Assembly (NCBI GenBank): GCA_046160725.1 | Contig: JBJXHB010000347.1 | Span: forward strand, 1-8,086 | Direction of reading: 5' to 3' | Length of the DNA: 8,086 nucleotides | From: JBJXHB01 sp046160725 | GTDB lineage: Bacteria > Pseudomonadota > Gammaproteobacteria > Burkholderiales > Burkholderiaceae_C | Part shown: piece after piece, positions 1-5,348 of the stretch | Numbering within the stretch: position 1 is the stretch's first letter | Layout of the letters: each line of letters opens with the position of its first letter | Program-made: the position numbers and the translations under genes | Notes under the pieces: model-generated | Databases searched by the model: none | What the model saw: only the letters and a program-made list of their open reading frames with translations | Told to the model about the DNA's origin: nothing

Positions 1-141
1 CATGATGTCGGCGTGCCGGTGGCCATGCGCGGCGAGCGTCGCGAGGGCGTCGCCCCAGCTTAGGCCGGCGTCGCCGGTGTGGCCGCGGCGCTCGGCATCA
101 GCGCGGCGAAAGTCGCCTTCAGGGACGGCGCCGCGTGGACG
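1..141 (-). CDS. -1 frameshift extension of the tail assembly chaperone (G-T-like C-terminal part), partial at left edge
   Basis: Seen: in the -1 frame relative to the chaperone gene, codons are open without a stop from just after the slippery heptamer at 141-147 to base 1, giving 47 residues before the window ends. There is no ATG, GTG or TTG in this frame until an ATG at 3-1, so the frame has no start of its own near its beginning. The translation includes the stretch GLSWGDALATLAAHGH, which resembles the short Trp-containing C-terminal domains added to tail chaperones by frameshifting. Known: in long-tailed phages a fraction of ribosomes slip back one base and make a G-T-type fusion that, with the unfused G-type protein, chaperones the tape measure during tail assembly. 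Inferred: this is the T-type part, and the tape measure gene should lie further left, outside the window. The true end is not visible. Confidence 0.75.
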
Positions 142-497
142 AAAAAATCCCGGTTCACCCGGATGCACGCAGCCGCCAGCATCACGAAGCGGTCGGGCAG
201 CAGCTGCGCCACCCAGTCATGCGGCCGCCGGCTGGCCAGCGCCACCGCGCGGATCAGCTGGTCGCCGTTGCGCGCCAGCAGCCGCACCAGCTGGGCCACG
301 TCGTCCAGCTCGGCCTGGCCGCTGGCCAGGCGCTCCACCAGCGCCGGGTCCAGCAGCGCCAGCTGCTCCAGCAGCGGCTCCACCACCTCCAGCAGTGGCG
401 GCAGCAGGCCGATGGTGACCGGCGTCACCGTGACCGCCTCGCCGTCGATCGACAGCTCGGCGGATGGCGGCGCGATCATGGCCAGGTCCTGTTTCAT
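60..497 (-). CDS. Tail assembly chaperone, short (G-like) form
   Basis: A 145-residue, mostly helical acidic protein with no recognisable catalytic motif, placed directly after the tail tube gene where lambda G-type and Mu gp41-type chaperones lie. The start ATG at 497 follows a TGAGG Shine-Dalgarno about 8 bases upstream, and only 15 bases separate it from the tail tube stop, so the two are translationally linked. The N-terminal part (residues 15-30, VDGEAVTVTPV-like strand pattern) and the LLPPLLEVVEPLLEQL helix fit phage tail chaperones. Residues 118-119 (Phe-Phe) are encoded by TTT TTC preceded by T, a textbook -1 slip site. Beyond it the zero frame adds 26 low-complexity Ala/Thr/Pro-rich residues and stops at TAA (62-60). 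The chaperone role is inferred from position, length and the frameshift; the sequence itself is poorly conserved in this class. Confidence 0.75.
   Translation of the reverse strand: MKQDLAMIAPPSAELSIDGEAVTVTPVTIGLLPPLLEVVEPLLEQLALLDPALVERLASGQAELDDVAQLVRLLARNGDQLIRAVALASRRPHDWVAQLLPDRFVMLAAACIRVNRDFFVHAAPSLKATFAALMPSAAATPATPA
141..147 (-). other. Programmed -1 ribosomal frameshift heptamer T TTT TTC
   Basis: On the minus strand the bases from 147 down to 141 read TTTTTTC. With the chaperone start at 497, codons begin at 146 and 143, so the zero-frame reading is T TTT TTC, an exact X XXY YYZ slippery heptamer. Both tRNAs can re-pair after slipping one base back. The -1 frame is open from here to the window edge while the zero frame stops about 80 bases later. 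Frameshift sites at this place are a conserved feature of tail chaperone genes in long-tailed phages. Confidence 0.8.
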
Positions 498-512
498 GGC
501 GGCGCCTCAGGC

Positions 513-1286
513 TCAGGCGCCGGCGCGCGTCCAGCTGTAGTACTGGCCGCCGGCGCTGTTGGACAGGCGTGCGGTGTCCAGCAGCAGCGAGCCGCGCAGC
601 GTCCAGGTGCCGAACTCCTCGCTGATCCAGTCCGCCTCGCCCTCCTGGGCAAAGCGGAACTTGAAACCCTCAAAGATGCCGCGCTCGCCGTTGTAGGCGT
701 TGGTGCCGTTGAGCTGGACCAGGAAGTCCGCGTCCGGCGCCTTCAGGCCGCCCAGCACCGCCACCGCACCCGGCGTGTAGGTCACCTTGAACGGCTGCAC
801 GTAGGCGCCGCCGGTGGTGATGTCCAGCAGCTTCAGCGTGCCGCCGAGTGCGTCCAGCTCGTACTGGCCGGAGGGCAGCGTCTTGGGCGTGCCCGACGAG
901 TCCTTGACCGACACGGTCGAGACATTGCGCGCCGGCAGCCGGATGACCTGGTTGAGCACCAGGCCGGTGGGCGCCACCCAGTCCACCACCTGCGAGCCGC
1001 CCGCCACGTCGGTCCAGACGCCGCCGGTGATCAGGCTCAGGTTGTAGTCGTTGAGCGTGCGCAGCTGGATCTCCAGGTTGGCCGCCTTGCTCTGCGCCAT
1101 CCGGTAGGCCGTGCCACGGGCGCTGTCGCGCGAGGTCTTCATCTCGGCCACCGGTGACTCGGTGGACAGCTTGAAGACGGGCGCCTCGCCCAGGTCGTAG
1201 CCGGCGTTGGCGGCGCCGGACACGATCGGGTACAGCGTCACGACGCCGACGCCGGAGAAGGGCTTGAAGGTCAGGTCCAGGGCCAT
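513..1286 (-). CDS. Phage tail tube (major tail) protein, siphophage B3-like
   Basis: A 257-residue protein, beta-rich, without signal peptide or membrane segment. The start ATG at 1286 has a GAGGA Shine-Dalgarno about 7 bases upstream (CGAGGACCCATC before ATG). The N-terminus begins MALDLTFKPFSGVGVV. The middle holds alternating strand/turn segments (residues about 100-175), and the C-terminus ends in an aromatic GGQYYSWTR segment. Its place between a terminator-like gene and the frameshifting chaperone is the standard slot of the tail tube. There is no sheath-sized gene (about 500 residues) ahead of it, as would be expected if the tail were contractile like that of Mu. I call it tail tube from context and size; no single motif proves it. 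The gene is 18 bases downstream of its neighbour's stop codon, consistent with a single late transcript. Confidence 0.7.
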   Translation of the reverse strand: MALDLTFKPFSGVGVVTLYPIVSGAANAGYDLGEAPVFKLSTESPVAEMKTSRDSARGTAYRMAQSKAANLEIQLRTLNDYNLSLITGGVWTDVAGGSQVVDWVAPTGLVLNQVIRLPARNVSTVSVKDSSGTPKTLPSGQYELDALGGTLKLLDITTGGAYVQPFKVTYTPGAVAVLGGLKAPDADFLVQLNGTNAYNGERGIFEGFKFRFAQEGEADWISEEFGTWTLRGSLLLDTARLSNSAGGQYYSWTRAGA

Positions 1287-1304
1287 GATGGGTCCTCGTC
1301 TTGG

Positions 1305-1742
1305 TCAAAGGTGCAGGGAGATGCCAAAGCTCAGCGGGTACAGCCCGCTGGCCGGCTGGTAGTTCGGGCGCGGCCCGTTGGTGCGGCGGAAGCCCCGCGC
1401 GCAGCCGGCCGGCTTGAAGCCGGCCATTGCCGCGTGCAGCTGCGCCAGGCGCGCGCCGGCGGCGCTGGAGCGGGCGTCCTTGTCGGCGGCGCTGGCATTG
1501 ATGACGCGCAGCCACAGCACCCACTCCTGCACCACCTGCGTGGCGTCGCCCGCGTTGGCGGTGTCGGCAAAGCGGTCGCCGCCCCACATCACGAAGCAGA
1601 CCTCGGCGCGGCGGTCCTGCGCCTCCACGATCTGGGCCATCTGCTCGACGCCCTCGACCGGCAGGCCGGCGACACGGTCGCGGATGCGCGCCTCGACCAG
1701 CGGCTGCAGGAACAGGTAGTTGTCGGCCAGCGGGCTGCTCAT
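1305..1742 (-). CDS. Tail terminator / Mu gp37-like tail completion protein
   Basis: A 145-residue protein. The N-terminal half is helical (LVEARIRDRVAGL, about residues 15-27), followed by a strand pattern around EVCFVMWGGDRF (about 47-58) and VQEWVLWLRVINA (about 71-83). It ends with YPLSFGISLHL, a beta-strand ending common in phage tail terminator proteins. Such proteins cap the tail tube and join it to the head. The start ATG at 1742 lies 7 bases after the upstream DUF1320 stop, and its GAGGG Shine-Dalgarno overlaps that gene's end, so the pair should be coupled. In Mu-like genomes the gene after gp36 is gp37, which fits position and length. The assignment rests mainly on synteny and overall strand pattern, so it is moderately confident. 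Confidence 0.65.
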   Translation of the reverse strand: MSSPLADNYLFLQPLVEARIRDRVAGLPVEGVEQMAQIVEAQDRRAEVCFVMWGGDRFADTANAGDATQVVQEWVLWLRVINASAADKDARSSAAGARLAQLHAAMAGFKPAGCARGFRRTNGPRPNYQPASGLYPLSFGISLHL

Positions 1743-1749
1743 GGCGCCC

Positions 1750-2178
1750 TCAGGCCTGGGTGTCCGCGGCCTCGCGGCCCATCACCTTGGCGCCGGTGTC
1801 GAACAGCACGCTGCCCAGGCCGCCCGGTGCCGGCGTGGCCTCTGGCGTCGTCAGGTTGATGCGTCCCAGCGCCACCTGTTGCAGGTAGTCGCGCGCGGCG
1901 CGCACGTCGGCGATGTCGGCGTCCGCGGCCGCCTCGCCCAGCAGCATGCCGTAGGCCAGCCGGCAGGCCAGCAGCCGCACGATGGCCGGCGGGCTGGCCA
2001 GCGGCACGGCCATCCGGCCGGCCAGGTAGCCGTCGATCTCCGCGTCGGCGTCGGCCAGGCGCGCATTCAGCACCGAATCCACAACCGCCCCGGACTGAGG
2101 CTGGCCCACGTCCGTCAGCTGGCGCATGCGCGGCTCGCCGTAGCGATCGAGCATGTCTTGCTTGGTGGCGTAGGTCAT
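1750..2178 (-). CDS. DUF1320 family protein (Mu gp36-like head-tail connector)
   Basis: A 142-residue protein opening with MTYATKQDMLDRYGE and a QLTD motif at 20-23, the standard N-terminus of DUF1320 (Mu gp36 family: aromatic-Ala-Thr, then an R-x-G-E turn, then L-T-D). A second family block, DADAEIDGYLAGRMAVPL (about residues 43-60), is followed by the helix PAIVRLLACRLAYGML (about 64-79). Members sit just after the capsid genes in Mu-like phages and resemble the helical connector proteins that close the head for tail docking; the exact role in Mu is less well defined. The start ATG at 2178 has no convincing Shine-Dalgarno, unlike its neighbours, and a strong hairpin lies a few dozen bases upstream. 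Translation may therefore depend on structure or be lower than for its neighbours. Confidence 0.88.
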   Translation of the reverse strand: MTYATKQDMLDRYGEPRMRQLTDVGQPQSGAVVDSVLNARLADADAEIDGYLAGRMAVPLASPPAIVRLLACRLAYGMLLGEAAADADIADVRAARDYLQQVALGRINLTTPEATPAPGGLGSVLFDTGAKVMGREAADTQA

Positions 2179-2212
2179 GGCCAGTCCGGGGCGGGGGCTC
2201 TCTGCCTAGTCA

Positions 2213-2250
2213 CCCGCCCCGACCTGGTTGCCCAGGCTGGGGCGGGTTTT
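2213..2250 (+). terminator. Strong hairpin with T-run, oriented as a rightward (plus-strand) terminator
   Basis: CCCGCCCC (2213-2220) pairs perfectly with GGGGCGGG (2239-2246). Inside it CCTGG (2223-2227) pairs with CCAGG (2232-2236) around a TTGC loop, and TTTT follows at 2247-2250. Read rightward it has the form of an intrinsic terminator with a short T-run. Read leftward, the sense of the late operon, the hairpin is followed by TGACTAGG and has no T-run, so it should not end late mRNA efficiently. It lies in the 120-base gap between the HI1506-like and DUF1320 genes. It could stop antisense transcription, or act as a stabilising or pausing hairpin in the late mRNA. Confidence 0.5.
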
Positions 2251-2298
2251 CGGCGCTCGCGGGGGGGGTGTATGGAGTGCGGGCGCGATGCGGGCGGG

Positions 2299-2514
2299 TC
2301 AGCCCTTCTTGGGCGGCTCGATGTCGACCTCTTCGACGACCAGCATCGACTCGCCCCGAATGCGGGCGGCCTGGTCCTCGGTCAGCTCGGACAGCGGCAC
2401 AGTCACCGGCCCGGCGCCGAAGTGCTGGCCGGCGCGGCTGAAGCGGTCGGTGCGGGCGGTCACCCGCAGGCCCTTGCTGGCAGGCCCTGCGGCCTTGGTG
2501 GCGGTCTTGGTCAT
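2299..2514 (-). CDS. HI1506 / FluMu N-terminal-domain small protein
   Basis: A 71-residue protein with a basic, Ala/Thr/Lys-rich first 15 residues, then the block LRVTARTDRFSRAGQHFG and VPLSELTEDQAARIRGESMLVVEE. The pattern of 'R-x-x-R-A-G' followed by 'L-T-x-x-Q' and a final 'L-x-V-E' strand is that of the small domain named after Haemophilus HI1506 in the FluMu prophage. These genes sit right after the major capsid gene in Mu-like prophages and their function is not established. The start ATG at 2514 is preceded by AGGAG with a spacing of about 11 bases. The gap to the capsid stop is 44 bases. Family assignment is from recognition of the pattern, and function is left open. Confidence 0.75.
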   Translation of the reverse strand: MTKTATKAAGPASKGLRVTARTDRFSRAGQHFGAGPVTVPLSELTEDQAARIRGESMLVVEEVDIEPPKKG

Positions 2515-2558
2515 GGTCGGTGGTGCTCCTGGTTCGGGTGGGGGACCGTGCTGCCGGG

Positions 2559-3440
2559 CTACAGCAGCTCGGGCGCCACGACCACCTGCAGGCGGCCGCG
2601 CAGCGTGTTGTCCTCGCCGTTGGCCAGGCGCTCCTTGACGAACAGGTCGTTGGCCACCTCGGCCAGCGCCGGGCCGACGACGATGTGCGTGCCCATCACC
2701 TTCAGCGGCTTGCCGGTGTCGCCGCGCTGGCTGGCCATCGCCACCAGCGTGGCCCTGACGTTGGTGGCATCCAGCGTCTGCTTGGACGCGAAGGCCAGTT
2801 GCCAGAAGGGGCTGTAGCCCACGCCGGCGCGGCCGTCGACGCCCCAGATCAGCTGGCCCTTGAAGAACAAGTTCGGGTCATCGGCGTCGAACAGGCGCAC
2901 CATCTCGAAGCTCTTGCGCGGCTGCCAGATGATCGGCTTGAACACCTTGCCGGCGTCGACGATGAACCAGCCCTCGCCGGCGCCGCCCATGAAGTTGCTG
3001 ACGGTGCCGCTGCCCACCGGGTGGTCGGTGTCGAAGAAGTACTGCCCGTCCGGCCCCAGCGCAGCGAAGCCGGCTTTCAGCGTGGCAAACACCTGTTCAG
3101 CCGGGAAGCTGGCGACGTTCAGACCCGTCTGCTCGAACATCGGGCCGTACAGGCCATAGGTGTCGTCGTCGACGGCCTTGCGCGGGATTTGGTGCGTCTC
3201 CTCGAAGTCCTTGTTGGCGATGCGGAACTCGCCCTTGGCGATGTTCTGGATCTCGCGGTCGCCCAGCCACTCGCGGATGTTGCCCAGCTCCTTGAGGTAC
3301 GGGTAGATGTTCTCGGCGGTCACCGAGGGCACCGTCATGGCCAGGAAGTCCCAGGGCGTGGTGGCCCGGGCGAGGCCGGCGTTGAAGCGCATGTCCACGG
3401 CCTGGGCCAGTGCGGCGAGGGTGGTTTGGTTGAGGATCAT
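2559..3440 (-). CDS. T: Major capsid protein, Mu gpT family
   Basis: A 293-residue protein matching the Mu-like gpT family in length and in its blocks: N-terminal LNQTTLAALAQAVDMRFNAGL (3-23); YPYLKELGNIREWLGDREIQNI (46-67), the diagnostic family stretch; the loop EFRIANKDFEETHQIPR (71-87); FDTDHP (136-141); and LIWGVDGRAGVGYSPFWQLA (197-216). It builds the icosahedral shell and adopts the HK97 fold in related phages. The start ATG at 3440 has a strong AAGGAGA Shine-Dalgarno (complement of 3447-3453) about 7 bases upstream, as expected for the most abundant late protein. It follows the cement-like gene by about 80 bases and precedes the HI1506-like gene. No truncation is visible. Confidence 0.95.
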   Translation of the reverse strand: MILNQTTLAALAQAVDMRFNAGLARATTPWDFLAMTVPSVTAENIYPYLKELGNIREWLGDREIQNIAKGEFRIANKDFEETHQIPRKAVDDDTYGLYGPMFEQTGLNVASFPAEQVFATLKAGFAALGPDGQYFFDTDHPVGSGTVSNFMGGAGEGWFIVDAGKVFKPIIWQPRKSFEMVRLFDADDPNLFFKGQLIWGVDGRAGVGYSPFWQLAFASKQTLDATNVRATLVAMASQRGDTGKPLKVMGTHIVVGPALAEVANDLFVKERLANGEDNTLRGRLQVVVAPELL

Positions 3441-3519
3441 CAGGGCTCTCCTTGATCGGTGCGAGCGGTGGCGTGGTGCGTCGGGCTTGCGGTGTCGTGC
3501 GGTGGCTGCGGCGGCCGCG

Positions 3520-3948
3520 TCAGGTCTGGAACAGGACCCAGACGCCCTCGGCGTCGACGTCCCACACCTTGCCGGCGATGCTGCGGGTGTTGCCGCCGTT
3601 GGTCAGGGCCACGGTCTGGTCATCGACGATGAAGCAGTCCGCGCCGATGTCCTTGGCGGCGATCAGGTCGCTGGAGGCGCTGTTGCCGAAGGGCCCTTGC
3701 ACGCCGACCTCGACCTCGCCGCGGATGGCGCTGGCGGCGCCGGCGGCGTTGTCGATGCGGCCGGTGGCCACCCCGAGCGCCTTCAGGTTGGTGGCGGTGG
3801 CGCCCTTGGTCAGCAGCCCGACGCTGCCGCCGGACGTGAACACGCAGGCGATGGTGCCGGCGTAGATGAGCGTGGTGGCCGCCACCGGCAGCGTGCGGCG
3901 TGAGCCGAGCTTGGAGCGGGTGTTGCGGTCAGTGGTGGCAGCGGCCAT
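3520..3948 (-). CDS. Capsid cement / decoration-like structural protein of Mu-like phages
   Basis: A 142-residue, beta-rich, Gly/Ala-rich protein. After a basic N-terminus (residues 1-19) come repeated short strands, with segments such as ATTLIYAGTIACV (24-36), LGVATGRIDNAAGAA (58-72), a strand-turn GEVEVGVQGPFGNSAS (about 77-92), and DIGADCFIVDDQTVAL (about 100-115). The pattern of a value held near a reference with 'G-x-x-x-x-x-D-N' and 'D-D-x-T-V' turns resembles the DUF2190-type cement proteins and the unnamed structural proteins found between gpI and gpT in Mu-like prophages. The start ATG at 3948 follows GGAGA by about 8 bases. In some phages such proteins bind the capsid exterior and stiffen it; that role here is an inference from position and fold pattern. 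Confidence 0.65.
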   Translation of the reverse strand: MAAATTDRNTRSKLGSRRTLPVAATTLIYAGTIACVFTSGGSVGLLTKGATATNLKALGVATGRIDNAAGAASAIRGEVEVGVQGPFGNSASSDLIAAKDIGADCFIVDDQTVALTNGGNTRSIAGKVWDVDAEGVWVLFQT

Positions 3949-4002
3949 GTGCGGCTCTCCGGTTGGGGTGCGGTGGTGGTGGGGCGGGCCGGTGGCAGGC
4001 GG

Positions 4003-4566
4003 TCAGGCCGTGCGCTTGTGCTCGGCCCAGGCCTTGGTGGGGATGCCCATCTGGGTGGCCACCTGCAGCGCGGCGGGGTCGCTGGCCAGGGCCTGCGGGC
4101 CGGCGCCGGGGCCGCCGCCGCCGCTCTGCCCGGCCAGGCCGGTGAGCACCGGCGCGCTGGCCAGGTAGCCGCTCAGGGCGGCCATGTCCTTGGTGCCGAG
4201 GGCGTGGGCCCAGTCCTTCTGGGCCGGCAGCAGCTTGCCCTCCTTGAGGGCGTTGTCGATGACGGCGCTGAGCTTGTCGCCGTTGAGCTGGTTGGTGAGC
4301 AGGGCGACCTGGCCCTGCAGCGCCTGCATGGCGGCCAGTGTGGTGCCGTCGGGCGTGGTGCTGCGCAGGGCGGCCACGGCGCTCAGCACCACCGGCTCGG
4401 CAGCGTCGGGCGCCACGCCCAGGGCGGTGGCCAGCGCCACCGGCAGCACCGCCTTGGGCGGCAGCTCGGCGCGGGTCTTGAGCGAAGTGACCGCGGTCAG
4501 CGCGGTGGCCTCGGTGGTCTCGGGCGGCAGCGCGAGGGCGGCGATGAGGGCGGCAAGCAAGGCCAT
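4003..4566 (-). CDS. Nested in-frame scaffold protein within gpI (Mu gpZ-like), predicted
   Basis: Met180 of the gpI reading frame (ATG at 4566) is preceded by AGGAGAA (complement of 4574-4580), with 9 bases between AGGAG and the ATG. This is a better Shine-Dalgarno than that of the full-length gene. Starting here would give a 187-residue Ala/Leu-rich helical protein equal to the scaffold half of gpI, without the protease blocks. Known: in Mu the scaffold gpZ is made from an internal start within gene I, and lambda C/Nu3 works the same way. Inferred: the same arrangement operates here. The junction falls directly after the protease domain (residues 150-170), where a nested start would be expected. 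Confidence 0.6.
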   Translation of the reverse strand: MALLAALIAALALPPETTEATALTAVTSLKTRAELPPKAVLPVALATALGVAPDAAEPVVLSAVAALRSTTPDGTTLAAMQALQGQVALLTNQLNGDKLSAVIDNALKEGKLLPAQKDWAHALGTKDMAALSGYLASAPVLTGLAGQSGGGGPGAGPQALASDPAALQVATQMGIPTKAWAEHKRTA

Positions 4567-5103
4567 GTCGGGCTTCTCCTGGGCGGGGTGAACGAGGGCG
4601 GAAAGCGCCGCGGCCACCGGCTCCATGCCGATGAGCGCGGGGTTGTTGACCAGGCTGGCCATGCTGATGTGCGTGACCTGGCCGGTGTCGGGGTCGGCGA
4701 ACAGCACCGGGCTGATGTAGCGGTACTCGCCAGCGGTGATGTGGGCGGTGGCGGCGGCGGTCCACTCGACGCGGGCGAACAGGCCCTCGCCGTCGCGCCA
4801 GGCCAGCTCGTGGATCCAGCCGGCGGCGGGCGCCCGCTGTCCGTTGGCTGCGGCGCGCAGTGTCTGGTGGTCGTAGTCGATCACCAGCGGCGTGGCCGCG
4901 GCGATGGCATTGAGCCGCGCGGCCAGCGCGCGGCCCTGGGCGTCAGTGATCGTCCATTGCTTGCCCTCCCCCGGTCGGCCATCGATGGCGGCAAACCGGC
5001 CCGCGGGCAGCAGCTGCGCCTGGCCGTTGGCACCAGTGGCGCTGGCGGCAAGGGCAAGCGAGGCGGCGAGCAGGAACGCGGCGGTACGCATGACGAGGCG
5101 CAC
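4003..5103 (-). CDS. I: Mu gpI-like capsid maturation protease with C-terminal scaffold region
   Basis: A 366-residue protein (GTG start at 5103; an in-frame ATG at 5091 gives 362 residues and may be the true start). Family blocks: QLLPAGRFAAIDGRP (30-44), LVIDYDHQTLRAA (73-85), APAAGWIHELAWRDGEGL (91-108), GEYRYISPV (125-133) and SLVNNPALIGMEP (150-162). These match the Mu-like I protein, a serine-type protease that cleaves the scaffold and itself during capsid maturation. His79 and the Ser in the 147-150 region are candidate catalytic residues; I infer them and have not proved them. The second half (about 180-366) is Ala/Leu-rich and helical, as expected for scaffold. The N-terminal 20 residues are hydrophobic and could be misread as a signal peptide. 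Neither start has a clear Shine-Dalgarno, unusual for this operon and possibly linked to the neighbouring insertion. Confidence 0.9.
   Translation of the reverse strand: MRLVMRTAAFLLAASLALAASATGANGQAQLLPAGRFAAIDGRPGEGKQWTITDAQGRALAARLNAIAAATPLVIDYDHQTLRAAANGQRAPAAGWIHELAWRDGEGLFARVEWTAAATAHITAGEYRYISPVLFADPDTGQVTHISMASLVNNPALIGMEPVAAALSALVHPAQEKPDMALLAALIAALALPPETTEATALTAVTSLKTRAELPPKAVLPVALATALGVAPDAAEPVVLSAVAALRSTTPDGTTLAAMQALQGQVALLTNQLNGDKLSAVIDNALKEGKLLPAQKDWAHALGTKDMAALSGYLASAPVLTGLAGQSGGGGPGAGPQALASDPAALQVATQMGIPTKAWAEHKRTA
4574..4580 (-). promoter_or_regulatory. Internal Shine-Dalgarno for the nested scaffold start
   Basis: AGGAGAA on the minus strand, 9 bases from AGGAG to the in-frame ATG at 4566. 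It is the best ribosome-binding site seen within the gpI gene and decides the proposed scaffold start. Confidence 0.55.
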
Positions 5104-5154
5104 TGTGGCCCGCGCCCGCGCGTCGCGGCAGTTGAACCGGATCAGGAAGCGACA

Positions 5155-5176
5155 GGGGCCGCGCGCTGGCGGCCCC
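5155..5176. repeat. Perfect 8-bp inverted repeat (GGGGCCGC / GCGGCCCC), 6-base loop
   Basis: Arms lie at 5155-5162 and 5169-5176. No T-run follows on either strand, so an ordinary intrinsic terminator is not supported. It sits just inside the end of the possible remnant frame, between the cargo gene and gpI, and could slow or stop leftward transcription weakly or simply reflect GC-rich sequence. Confidence 0.4.
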
Positions 5177-5335
5177 GAGTCAGGCGCCGAGCACGTCCCT
5201 CGTAGCTGGTGTCGCTCCAGCTGCCCTTCACATCTGGGGCAGCAAGCGTGCCGGCGAGCGAGACGTCGACGGGCACCTGGGCCAGCTTCAGAGGCTTAGG
5301 ACGCGGCAGGATCAGACTAGCATCTGCGCTAAGCA

Positions 5336-5341
5336 GAGGAG
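5336..5341 (+). promoter_or_regulatory. Shine-Dalgarno GAGGAG of the cargo gene
   Basis: GAGGAG ends 7 bases before the ATG at 5349, a near-ideal site in a purine-rich leader. It fixes the start of the plus-strand gene and shows it is translated on its own, not coupled to any neighbour. Confidence 0.8.
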
Positions 5342-5348
5342 AAGAGAA

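Noticed and set aside
135..1157. Long plus-strand open frame of 340 codons
   Set aside because: It overlaps the chaperone and tail tube genes antisense, is Arg/Gln/His-rich with no family pattern, and arises from the GC-rich codon use of the minus-strand genes.
2520..3455. Plus-strand open frame of 311 codons
   Set aside because: It is a mirror of the clearly recognised gpT-like capsid gene and shows no domain of its own.
5032..5103. Signal peptide at the gpI N-terminus
   Set aside because: The hydrophobic Ala/Leu stretch is followed directly by the QLLPAG block of the protease, which works in the cytoplasm during head assembly, so export is unlikely.
3949..5205. Plus-strand open frame of 418 codons
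   Set aside because: It covers the gpI-like gene antisense and is a Gly/Gln/Arg-rich artefact of third-position GC.
5295..5323. Possible sigma70 promoter for the cargo gene (TAGCAT as -10)
   Set aside because: The -10 is weak and no acceptable -35 is seen at 16-18 bases spacing. A promoter must exist nearby but cannot be placed from the sequence.
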